This document shows, one piece after another, positions 54,464-62,441 of a stretch of 64,000 bases of DNA (its first letter is position 1; every line of letters starts with the position of its first letter). A model generated the notes under the pieces. The model worked only from the letters and a program-made list of their open reading frames with translations. It did not search any database and was not told the origin of the DNA. The DNA comes from Pelagicoccus sp. (GTDB lineage Bacteria; Verrucomicrobiota; Verrucomicrobiia; Opitutales; Opitutaceae), in assembly GCA_028284635.1 (NCBI GenBank), contig JANQRJ010000007.1, forward strand, positions 1-64,000. The letters run 5' to 3'. Position numbers and translations under genes: made by a program.

Positions 54464-55489
54464 ATGACCCAGAAAAATCATTTTGGCAATATCCTTGAAG
54501 GGAGCGAAGCAGCTCTCGCCGAAGCGTGCAGGCGTTTCGAGGCCATTCCGGTGGATCAGGACTGGAGAGGCGAGGCTGCCCCTCGGCTTTCCAAGGCCCG
54601 CACGATCGCCAGGCCGATCGAGGTGAGCGCCCCCGGCACCTTTTCCAAGAACGCGATCCGCACCCTGCGGCTGGAGCCTTCGGAGAGGAGTGGATGGTGG
54701 CTGGACCGTTCCGATCTCCCGGACTCCGGGCCGATCAAGGTGTCTGTGCGCAACGTATGGACGACGGGCGAGATCGTCAGCAACATCGTCCTGCGCTCGG
54801 GCTCGTCGAGCAACTACGTGCGTCTGGTCGAGCATATCATCGCTCTGAAGGCCGGGATGGATGTGGACAATCTCCTTATCCGCCTCGACTCGGGCGACCC
54901 ACCGCTTTTCGACGAGGGTAGCAAGGAGCTAGTGGAGGCGATCAACGCGGCCGGCCGGCGCGAACTGGCCGCTCCGGTGCGCTACTTCACGGTTCGGGAA
55001 CGCGTTTCGCTGCTTACGCCCCACGGCGGCTTTCTGAGAATCGACCCGATGGATGCCGACAACCCCTCTTTGGAGATCGACTGCGCGCGCGACTTTCCGA
55101 ACGCCATCGGAAAGCAGCGCATCCGTTTCACCCACAACGAGCAGTCCTTTCTGCACGGCTCGACTGCTCGCACGAATTCCACGACTCGGCAGAAGCTCTT
55201 CGTCATGACGGTGGGCAAGCTCTTTCCGGAGTCCCGCAATCTCGGCTACAACGATCGCAACGTCCTGATCGCCGGCCGACGCAGGTATGCGAACGAGCCG
55301 ACGCATATGCACGAGGGGAAATCCTTGGAGGCGGCCTGGCATCGGGCGATCCTCGACTTGCTCGCCGCCTTTGCTCTCATCGACGAGGGACGATTGCTGG
55401 CCAAGGTCGTGGACTACAAAGGCGGACACTATCCAGATGTGGAGATGGTCAAGCTTTTGTATGCGAACGACTTGCTGGTCGAAGTTTGA
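54464..55489 (+). CDS. Divergent LpxC-like UDP-3-O-acyl-GlcNAc deacetylase
   Basis: The product is 341 residues. It resembles LpxC, the zinc deacetylase that commits UDP-sugar to lipid A. Shared features are YVRLVEHIIALKAGMDVDNLLIRLDS (E123/H124 match the catalytic Glu and zinc His), PLFDEGSKELVEAI, RYANEP, and YKGGH (H322). Departures are notable. The early HSG motif is replaced by FSK. About a dozen residues are inserted between RYANEP and the second zinc His. The spacing there is His-x4-Asp (H293/D298) rather than His-x3-Asp. It could be an altered lipid A enzyme or a paralogue with another substrate. It is first of a rightward series with a hybrid kinase, topB and a methyltransferase. Confidence 0.7.
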   Translation: MTQKNHFGNILEGSEAALAEACRRFEAIPVDQDWRGEAAPRLSKARTIARPIEVSAPGTFSKNAIRTLRLEPSERSGWWLDRSDLPDSGPIKVSVRNVWTTGEIVSNIVLRSGSSSNYVRLVEHIIALKAGMDVDNLLIRLDSGDPPLFDEGSKELVEAINAAGRRELAAPVRYFTVRERVSLLTPHGGFLRIDPMDADNPSLEIDCARDFPNAIGKQRIRFTHNEQSFLHGSTARTNSTTRQKLFVMTVGKLFPESRNLGYNDRNVLIAGRRRYANEPTHMHEGKSLEAAWHRAILDLLAAFALIDEGRLLAKVVDYKGGHYPDVEMVKLLYANDLLVEV

Positions 55490-55570
55490 CTTCGCAATCA
55501 GTTGCGTCGCCGCTAGCCGCGTCGCCGCGAAAACTGTGGGCGGCGTTTGCGAAATCGCCAGAGATCGGCT

Positions 55571-57784
55571 ATGAATTCGGCATGTCGGCCTTCCTGTTTT
55601 ACCCTTAGCCCTCGATCCGCAGTGTCGCTTGTCCTCACTCGGCTTTTCGCCTCTCTGGCGTTCGGTTTGGTCGCTCCTTGCGGCCTGCTTTTCGCCAGTT
55701 CGTTCGGTTGGCTGGGCTTGGAGTTCTCCGGAGTGGAGGATCTGGGCTTTCCGCTCGCTGCCTGGCTGGGGATTTCGGCTTGCAACTTCTTTCTGCTGGC
55801 CTGGCGTGGGGGAGCCCTCGGCGAAAGGGACAGCGAAAAGTCGAACCTGGAAAACTACAAGCTGATCGCCGAGATGGGCGAGGACGCGGTTTGGCTTGCC
55901 GAAGTGGATCCCAAGACCTTCAAGAGGCGCGTCGTCTACGCCAATCCGGAGTTCGAGAGAATCTGGTCGCGGCCTTTTAGCGATCTGCAAAACGAGGCCT
56001 GCATATGCAATCGCTGGGTGCACAAAGAGGACTACGAATGGCTGTGCAAGATCCTGGAGCGCTTCCTCAAGGGGGAGGCCCTTTGCGACGTGAAGTTCCG
56101 CATCGTCCGACCCGACGGAGAGATTCGTTGGCTTTGGACAAAGGCCCGCCGCATCCTCGATCGAAAAGGCCAGGTGAGAAAGGTCATCGGCTTCTCGCGG
56201 GACATCACGAAGCAGAAGCGAGCGGAGACCGCGCTTCGGGAGTCGGAGAGAAACTATCGCATGCTCTTCAACAACAGCCGCGATGCCATCCAGTTCTGCT
56301 CGCTTGACGGGAAGACCTTCGACGCCAACCACGCTTTCGAAAAGCTGGTCGGACGCCCGCGAGGCGAGATCATGGGGCGCTCCTGGGAAGAGCTCGCTCC
56401 CGAGCAAGGCGACTCCCTAGCGACCGAATCCGCTCTTCAGGGCGTCATCTCCCGCGGTTTTTCCGAACTCTACGAAAAGGAATTCCTTCGCCCCGACGGC
56501 ACTCAGGTCATCGCCTCCGTCAGTTCCTCGCTCATCCGTTCCTCCGAAGGCGAGCCGATTGGCATTTTCAGCGTCGCCCGCGACGTCACCCACGTGAAAT
56601 ACCAGCAAAAGGCGCTGGTGGAGGCCAAAGTCGCAGCCGAGGCCGCCAGCAACGCCAAGGACCGTTTCCTTTCCATCGTCAGCCACGAGTTGCGTACGCC
56701 ACTGAATCCCATCGTAGGCTATGCCGAGATCCTCCTCGCCAAGGTCGAGGATCCCACGCTTCGCAAGTTTCTCGGCATCATAAAGGACTCCGCCCGTGGC
56801 ATGGCCAATCTAGTCAACGACATCCTCGATTATTCGATGATAGAGTCCGGCCGCATCGATTTGGAAATCAGGCCGTTTCGCGTCTTCTCCGTCCTGGCTC
56901 TCGTCGCCCAGCAGCTCGAGCCGGAGGCCAAGAAGCGTGGAAACGTCTTGCGAACCGAATGCCGCGGCCGCGAACACGTGGTGCTTGGCGACGAGCAGCG
57001 GCTCTACCAGATCGTTGCAAACCTGGCGAACAACGCCTGCAAGTTCACCCAGGACGGAACGATCACCCTGTCTTGCGACCTCCTGGAGAACCGGAAAGGG
57101 CAAGTCTCCTACCGTATTGAAATCGAGGATACGGGAGTCGGAATCGACGAGCCGAACCTCGGAAAGATCTTTCGACCGTTCGAGCAGATCGGTTCGGTGC
57201 GCAAGGCCGAGACGAGTGGGGTGGGGCTTGGCCTCGCCATCTGCCGGCAGCTCGTCCAGGCGATGGGAGGAAGAATGGAAGTCGACAGCAAGCGGGGAGA
57301 AGGCACTCGGTTCTGCGTGTTCTTCGAATTCCCCATCCTGTCCGAGGAGTTCGCCGAGGATCCCTCGCCTCCGGCTTCCAATTCCCGTTTCGCGAAGACG
57401 GCGTACCGCGTCTTGGTCGTCGAGGACGACGAGACGGACCGCGGCTTGCTGGTCGATCGGCTCTCCTCCTTCGGTTGCCTGGTGCAGACGGCCAACGACG
57501 GCGCCGAGTCTCTGGAGCTGCTCGATCAGACTGCCTACGACATCGTTTTCATGGATTTGAGCATGCCCCGCATGAATGGCATCGAGGCTGTCGAGACGCT
57601 GCGCCAAAGCCAGTCTCCCAACCGGGATGTGCCAGTCGTAGCCATGACCGCGCACGTCTCCGAGGCGGTGCGCAAAGACTGCTCCCGCAACGGCATCAAC
57701 GATTTCCTGGCAAAGCCCGCCAGTGAAGAGGATATCCAAACCGTCCTTCAACGCTGGCTCAACCGGGTAGAGCAAGAGAGCTGA
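55571..57784 (+). CDS. Hybrid histidine kinase: two PAS domains, kinase core and receiver
   Basis: The product is 737 residues from MNSACRPSCFT. Two transmembrane helices lie in the first ~80 residues. A first PAS domain (about 95-225, ending VIGFSRDITKQKRAE) and a second (about 230-350, ending IFSVARDVTHVK) follow. The HisKA box is FLSIVSHELRTPLNPIVGYAE, the N box is NLANNACKFTQ, and the G boxes are DTGVGID and GVGLGLAICRQL. A C-terminal receiver carries VVEDDETDR and Asp in DIVFMDLSMPRMNG. Signals and output are unknown. It lies 81 bp after the LpxC-like gene. Confidence 0.93.
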   Translation: MNSACRPSCFTLSPRSAVSLVLTRLFASLAFGLVAPCGLLFASSFGWLGLEFSGVEDLGFPLAAWLGISACNFFLLAWRGGALGERDSEKSNLENYKLIAEMGEDAVWLAEVDPKTFKRRVVYANPEFERIWSRPFSDLQNEACICNRWVHKEDYEWLCKILERFLKGEALCDVKFRIVRPDGEIRWLWTKARRILDRKGQVRKVIGFSRDITKQKRAETALRESERNYRMLFNNSRDAIQFCSLDGKTFDANHAFEKLVGRPRGEIMGRSWEELAPEQGDSLATESALQGVISRGFSELYEKEFLRPDGTQVIASVSSSLIRSSEGEPIGIFSVARDVTHVKYQQKALVEAKVAAEAASNAKDRFLSIVSHELRTPLNPIVGYAEILLAKVEDPTLRKFLGIIKDSARGMANLVNDILDYSMIESGRIDLEIRPFRVFSVLALVAQQLEPEAKKRGNVLRTECRGREHVVLGDEQRLYQIVANLANNACKFTQDGTITLSCDLLENRKGQVSYRIEIEDTGVGIDEPNLGKIFRPFEQIGSVRKAETSGVGLGLAICRQLVQAMGGRMEVDSKRGEGTRFCVFFEFPILSEEFAEDPSPPASNSRFAKTAYRVLVVEDDETDRGLLVDRLSSFGCLVQTANDGAESLELLDQTAYDIVFMDLSMPRMNGIEAVETLRQSQSPNRDVPVVAMTAHVSEAVRKDCSRNGINDFLAKPASEEDIQTVLQRWLNRVEQES

Positions 57785-57890
57785 CGTCGTGTCGCTCTTG
57801 CGAGGTGGCGCGGATCCCGAGCTACGCCTTTCATGAACGGAGCGGCGTTGACATTGCCGCGCCCTCGTTTTGCTTCGGCGGCCCGTAAGC

Positions 57891-60224
57891 ATGAAAGTCG
57901 TTCTCGCCGAAAAGCCATCCGTCGCTCGCGACATCGCCAAGCATCTGGGAGCGACCCAGCGTGGGGACGGCGTGCTGACCGGTTCCGACTGGAGCGTGAC
58001 TTGGGCTTTCGGCCATCTTGTCGAACTGCAGGAGCCCGAGGAGTACCGTCCCGAGTGGAAGTCCTGGCGAATCAAAGAGCTTCCCATCGTCCCGGAACGT
58101 TTCGCCCTGCGGGCTCGCGGCGATGCTGGAGCCCGCAAGCAGTTGGAGACCATCAAGCGGCTTTTCGCCGACGCCGAGGAAATCGTGTGCGCCACCGACG
58201 CTGGCCGTGAAGGCGAGCTGATCTTCCGCTACATCCTCGACTGGTGCGGTTGCCAGGACAAGCCGGTCAAGCGACTTTGGATCAGCTCGCTCACCAGCTC
58301 CTCGATAGCCAAGGGCTTTGCAGCCCTGCAGGACGGAAGTCGCTTCGACAGCCTCTACCTAGCCGCTCGTTGCCGCAGCGAAGCCGACTGGATTGTCGGC
58401 CTCAACGCCACCCGCTTCTTCACTGTGCAGTACGGCAAACGAAACCTCCTGCTCAGCCTCGGCCGCGTTCAGACTCCCATTCTCGCTATGATCGTCGGAC
58501 GGGATCGGGAGATAGAGAACTTCGTTTCCGAGGACTACTGGGAGTTGCACACCGAATGCCGGAAAACGAAGTTTCGCCACGCCGGCGGCAAGATCGCCAA
58601 AAAGGAGGAGGCCGAGGCGCTTCGCCAGAAAGTGGATGGCCATCCTCTCGCGGTGGGCGACGTGCAGAAGAAGGACGAACGAGCCTTGCCGCCACTGCTC
58701 TTCGATCTCACCGAACTGCAGCGCGAAATGAACCGCCGCCACGGCTTCACCGCCGATCAGACTTTGCGCATCGCCCAAAATCTCTACGAACAGAAGCGCA
58801 TCACGTATCCGCGAACCGATAGCCGCTACCTCTCCTCCGACCTGCAGCCGACGATCGCCCCGCTGCTCAAGAGGCTCGAAGCTCTCAAGCCCAAGGAAAT
58901 CGGAAGGCTCGACCTAGCCGCTTTGCCCTTCGGCCGACGTATCGTGGATGACGGAAAAGTCTCCGATCACCACGCCATCATCCCGACTGAAGACCTTCCC
59001 CAGGAATTGAGCGAAGAGGAGTCGCTGCTCTACGAAGCCGTCCTGCTGCGTCTCGTCGCCGTATTCTATCCGCCCTGTATAAAAGCCGTCACTACGGTGG
59101 AAGCTACCGCCAATGGGGAGCTCTTCCGAGCCCGTGGGACCGTGCTAGTAGATCCAGGTTGGCAGGCTCTGTATCCAAATTTGAATACGCCAAGCAAGTC
59201 GGGGAAAAGCGACGAGCCCGCTCTCATGCCCGAATTTCGAAAAGGCGAGAGCAACCCGCACGAGCCCAGCGTCGAGCGGTTCAAGACGCATCCGCCTCGC
59301 CGCTTTACCGAGTCGACCCTGCTCACCCTCATGGAAACCGCTGGCAAGACGGTGGAAGACGAAGAGCTGAAAGAGGCCCTCAAGGAAAAGGGCGTCGGCA
59401 CGCCCGCCACCCGGGCCTCCATCATCGAAGTCCTCATCCAGCGCCAGTACGTCGAACGACGCAAAAAGAACCTCGTCAGCACGGACAGCGGCCGTCACCT
59501 CATCTCCCTCATCCAGGATCCGAGGCTCAAGTCCCCCGAGCTCACTGGCGAATGGGAGTTTCGCCTGAAGAAGGTCGAGCGAGGCGAGTACGATCCCGAA
59601 ACCTTCATGCGTGAGGTCGTGGAATACACGAGCGAGATTCTTCGTAACGACATTTCGAATACGGTTGATCTCAGGAATCTCGGCCCCTGTCCCAAATGTC
59701 GCGCCCCCGTCATGCGCGGAAAAACCGGATACGGATGCTCTCGCTGGCGCGATGGATGCGGCTTTGCGGTGAAGGACGGGACTCTCGGTGTGACCTTCAC
59801 TCCCGAGCTCCTGCACGAGCTGCTCTTCAATCGCCGCACCTTGGAGGCCCATCCCGTAGCCGGACCGAAGGGAGCGACTCTAGGCTACCTGCTGTTCGAC
59901 GAGAAAGGCGAGCTGGCCTTCGAAGAAGTGAAGCCCGCCCAAGAGCCCGACGGCTCGAACAAAGTCGGTACCTGCCCCGTCTGCTCCAGCGCCGTAGTCG
60001 AAGGCCAGAAGGCCTACGGTTGCTGCAACTGGAAAAACGGCTGCAAGTTCGTCATCTGGAAGACAATTGCCCAGCGTCCTATTTCGCTCGCCGAAGCCCG
60101 AGTTCTGCTGGAGAACGGTCAAAGCGAGGTCCTCGAAGGCTTTACTTCGAAGGCGGGAAAGTCCTTCTCCGCCAGGCTCAAAGTCGATGGCGTGCAAGTG
60201 CGCTTCGAGTTTGCCAGAACCTAG
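57891..60224 (+). CDS. topB: DNA topoisomerase III-type (type IA)
   Basis: The enzyme relaxes and decatenates DNA by passing single strands. The product is 777 residues from MKVVLAEKPSVARDIAKHLG, the Toprim start. The Toprim acidic residues are in ATDAGREGELIFRYI, and the catalytic Tyr is in KRITYPRTDSRYLS. VGTPATRASIIEVL is a further type IA signature. Two C-terminal zinc-ribbon-like repeats follow (CPKCRAPVMRGKTGYGCSRW and CPVCSSAVVEGQKAYGCCNW), which lengthen it beyond E. coli TopB. An ATG-less start 7 codons earlier is not supported. The methyltransferase gene follows 23 nt later. Confidence 0.95.
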   Translation: MKVVLAEKPSVARDIAKHLGATQRGDGVLTGSDWSVTWAFGHLVELQEPEEYRPEWKSWRIKELPIVPERFALRARGDAGARKQLETIKRLFADAEEIVCATDAGREGELIFRYILDWCGCQDKPVKRLWISSLTSSSIAKGFAALQDGSRFDSLYLAARCRSEADWIVGLNATRFFTVQYGKRNLLLSLGRVQTPILAMIVGRDREIENFVSEDYWELHTECRKTKFRHAGGKIAKKEEAEALRQKVDGHPLAVGDVQKKDERALPPLLFDLTELQREMNRRHGFTADQTLRIAQNLYEQKRITYPRTDSRYLSSDLQPTIAPLLKRLEALKPKEIGRLDLAALPFGRRIVDDGKVSDHHAIIPTEDLPQELSEEESLLYEAVLLRLVAVFYPPCIKAVTTVEATANGELFRARGTVLVDPGWQALYPNLNTPSKSGKSDEPALMPEFRKGESNPHEPSVERFKTHPPRRFTESTLLTLMETAGKTVEDEELKEALKEKGVGTPATRASIIEVLIQRQYVERRKKNLVSTDSGRHLISLIQDPRLKSPELTGEWEFRLKKVERGEYDPETFMREVVEYTSEILRNDISNTVDLRNLGPCPKCRAPVMRGKTGYGCSRWRDGCGFAVKDGTLGVTFTPELLHELLFNRRTLEAHPVAGPKGATLGYLLFDEKGELAFEEVKPAQEPDGSNKVGTCPVCSSAVVEGQKAYGCCNWKNGCKFVIWKTIAQRPISLAEARVLLENGQSEVLEGFTSKAGKSFSARLKVDGVQVRFEFART

Positions 60225-60247
60225 GGGAGGCAGCTATCCGTCTTCGA

Positions 60248-61435
60248 ATGCTCGACCAGGCGGTAAAGGACTTCATAAAGCGGCACAAAGGAGCGCGTCC
60301 GGAAGAGCTGGCTCTGATGGCGAGCAAGCGGCCCGATCTCCCGATGGCCTTCATCGCCCAGCAGGTGAAAGGCCGACAACGTATCCAGAAAAAGCTGCCA
60401 AGCTGGTTTGCCGAAGAGAATGCCGTCTTTCCAAAGTCGATAGCCCTGGAGCAATGCACTTCCGAGGCGGTGGCCAGATTTCGAGCCAGCCTTGTCGAGC
60501 CGGGCGAGCAGGCTCTCGATCTGACCGGCGGATTCGGTGTGGACGCTCGTTTTCTGGCGGAGCGCTTTTCCGCCTATCGCTACGTCGAAAGAAACGAGGA
60601 GCTTGCGGAGATCGCCGCAGCGAATTTCGCCGCTTTCGGAGTAGACCGGAATATTTCGACCTCAGTAGGCGATGGCCGAGAAGCTCTGTCGGGATTCGAA
60701 GGCAGGGCCGATCTGATATTCGTCGATCCAGCCCGTCGCGACCAGCGTAGCTTCCGGATGTCGGCCCTGGAAGACTGCGAGCCTGACGTCGTAGGGCTTT
60801 GGCCGACTTTGCTGGAGAAAGGGCGACGGGTGATGCTAAAGACATCGCCAGGCCTGGATTTGCAGGCCGGACTCGTTCAGCTCGGTTCCGTGGAAAGCGT
60901 ATATGTGATTTCGGTCGAAAACGAGTGCAAGGAATGTCTCTTCGTAGCTGCGGCTGGCCACCAAGAAGAGTCTCGTATCCACTGTGTGAATATTCGAAAG
61001 AGCGGGGCGGTCGACCGCCTGCAATTCACTTTCTCCGGCGAAAGGAAACTGGAGTCTACGTTGGGCATTCCCAATCGGTTTTTGTACGAACCAAACGCCT
61101 CCATCATGAAGGCCGGCGCTTTCAAGACGGTCTGTCAGCTCTGGCCCGTACGGGCTCTGAATCCCCGCACCCGTCTCTACTGTTCGGACGAGCTAGTCGA
61201 GGACTTCCCCGGCCGCGTCTTCGAGATCGAAGGCAGGGGAACGCTGACCGCGAAAGATGCGAAACGCCTGTTCCCCAAGCGCAAAGCCCACGTCATCTCC
61301 CGCAACAGCGGCATGGACGCCGTCGAGCTCCGCAAGAAACTGGCCTTGAAGGAAGGCGGCAACCTGTTCGCCATAGGCGCTGCGGTCAGCGACGTGGGCA
61401 GGCAGCTCTTCGCCTGTCGGTTGATTCATGCATGA
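60248..61435 (+). CDS. Class I SAM-dependent methyltransferase, THUMP-like C-terminus
   Basis: The product is 395 residues. The frame is open much further upstream but overlaps topB, so the ATG at 60248 is taken. SAM-binding motifs are ALDLTGGFGVDARFLAERF, YVERNEELAEIAAANF and the acidic-aromatic ADLIFVDPARRDQRSFRM, which matches the (D/N)PP(R/F)-like loop of RNA methyltransferases. The C-terminal part (RVFEIEGRGTLTAKDAKRLFPKRKAHVISRNSGM) resembles the THUMP-like domain of a family common in Bacteroidota. An RNA substrate is likely but not established. Confidence 0.87.
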   Translation: MLDQAVKDFIKRHKGARPEELALMASKRPDLPMAFIAQQVKGRQRIQKKLPSWFAEENAVFPKSIALEQCTSEAVARFRASLVEPGEQALDLTGGFGVDARFLAERFSAYRYVERNEELAEIAAANFAAFGVDRNISTSVGDGREALSGFEGRADLIFVDPARRDQRSFRMSALEDCEPDVVGLWPTLLEKGRRVMLKTSPGLDLQAGLVQLGSVESVYVISVENECKECLFVAAAGHQEESRIHCVNIRKSGAVDRLQFTFSGERKLESTLGIPNRFLYEPNASIMKAGAFKTVCQLWPVRALNPRTRLYCSDELVEDFPGRVFEIEGRGTLTAKDAKRLFPKRKAHVISRNSGMDAVELRKKLALKEGGNLFAIGAAVSDVGRQLFACRLIHA

Positions 61436-61439
61436 ACCG

Positions 61440-61536
61440 TAGCGCGGAGCTTTAGCCCGCGTCTCCGTTGGTCGGATTTCGCATTGCTCTTCGACAAGCT
61501 CAGGGTCTCCGACGCTCGCGGTCCCGCTCGCGCTAC
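61440..61536. repeat. Family A palindromic element (copy 4)
   Basis: TAGCGCGGAGCTTTAGCCCGCGTC at the left is matched more loosely at the right (GACGCTCGCGGTCCCGCTCGCGCTA). The centre contains CTTCGACAAGCTCAGGGTCTCCGA. It lies 4 nt after the methyltransferase stop and abuts the truncated pseudogene, whose 5' part it may have replaced. Confidence 0.75.
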
Positions 61537-61548
61537 TCTTTGCGACAT

Positions 61549-61817
61549 TGCGTCCGAATGATAGAGGGGAGGGCGATTTCTATGGTAGCCATGATATGGA
61601 GGATATCGCGACTCTGGTGGATGGCCGTGATCGTCTTGCCGAGGAATTGTAAATGGTGGAGGAATCGCTCCGATGCTATGTCGCGAGCGAGCTCTCGAAA
61701 CTATTGGATTATCCCTATTTTATAGAATCTCTATCTGCTCATTTGCCTCCGGATTCCGGTAGCCAAGCTCGACTGCCTTTTCTGATGCAGAGGCTTGAAG
61801 CGTTGGCATCGAAGTAA
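61549..61817 (+). pseudogene. Remnant of a nucleotidyltransferase-like (AbiEii-type) gene
   Basis: A single frame reads LRPNDRGEGDFYGSHDMED, then IATLVDGRDRLAEEL, a TAA stop at 61650-61652, then MVEESLRCYVASELSKLL to QRLEALASK and a final TAA at 61815-61817. The SHDMED..LVDGR pattern recalls the C-terminal half of putative nucleotidyltransferase proteins of the AbiEii/toxin type. The N-terminal half is missing, with a family A element in its place, and one in-frame stop is present. The family assignment is from memory and tentative. The decayed reading frame itself is clear. Confidence 0.55.
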
Positions 61818-61832
61818 GCCGCTTATTATTGA

Positions 61833-62035
61833 ATCCGCTAGACATTCCCCGCGGTCTTGGAGTGTGTTGAAAAAGTCGTTCGAGCCCTGGCGATATCGTA
61901 GCCGGGTTCGTGGGGACGCGGGTCTCCCAAGCCGGTTCCGCGTTCTCACGAACGCGGCTACGCTAAAAAAACCGGACTTTTTCAACGCACTCTCTTGCCG
62001 CGGGGTAGGGCTGGGCGAGCGTGGCGATTTCATTG
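61833..62035. repeat. Family D hairpin element, interrupted copy
   Basis: GAATCCGCTAGACATTCCCCGCGG precedes, and CCGCGGGGTAGGGCTGGGCG... through GGCGATTTCATT follows, the inserted family B element. Removing the insertion and one TCTTG restores the hairpin of the intact copy at 49281-49343 (opposite strand). Confidence 0.9.
61855..61997. mobile_element. Family B MITE-like element (copy 3) with target duplication
   Basis: The element is 61860-61992 (133 bp). Ends are GAGTGTGTTGAAAAAGTC and its near-complement GACTTTTTCAACGCACTC. TCTTG flanks it at 61855-61859 and 61993-61997. Its interior carries the same GTAGCCG(G/C)GTTCGTG...CACGAACGCGGCTAC palindrome as copy 1. It encodes nothing, so it must have been moved by a transposase encoded elsewhere. 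Confidence 0.92.
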
Positions 62036-62112
62036 TCGGCACCGTTGCGATGCGAGTTCTGATTCAAAAGATCCCGACAAAGTGAAAAATAGGTTTCGGA
62101 TGGCATGCCAAG

Positions 62113-62174
62113 CCGTAGTCTCGCAGCTTGTGGCGGTCAGAGGGGCGGTCCGCCTTCGCCCTGCGGGACTACGG
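62113..62174. repeat. Inverted repeat downstream of tRNA-Val
   Basis: CCGTAGTCTCGCAG (62113-62126) and CTGCGGGACTACGG (62161-62174) pair with one mismatch. The loop has further GC-rich complementarity (GGCGGTC/GGTCCGCC). Confidence 0.65.
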
Positions 62175-62179
62175 TGTGA

Positions 62180-62215
62180 CATCCTTCGGCTCTGCGCTGC
62201 GCTGCGAGCGAAGGA

Positions 62216-62217
<2 letters not shown>
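62180..62217 (-). terminator. Hairpin at the 3' end of the tRNA-Val gene
   Basis: CATCCTTCG (62180-62188) and CGAAGGATG (62209-62217) form a 9-bp stem extended by GCTC/GAGC. On the minus strand it begins at the encoded CCA of the tRNA. It may help end or process the transcript; no T-run is present. Confidence 0.5.
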
Positions 62218-62292
<75 letters not shown>

Positions 62293-62441
62293 GTCGCTTT
62301 CGGGCCATTCCGAATCGGGTCGGCAGGCCGGAAAATTGAAGGGCTCGAACGTGGGAGGCTTGGAAAATCGGGGCAAGCACAATTTTCGGCAAATTTCAGG
62401 CGTGATTTCCCTCTCCGGAATCTTCAAATTTTCGCGTCCCT

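Noticed and set aside
59696..60247. Extended 5' part of the methyltransferase frame
   Set aside because: It overlaps topB in another frame and is Arg/Ser-rich. The methyltransferase family begins near the ATG at 60248.
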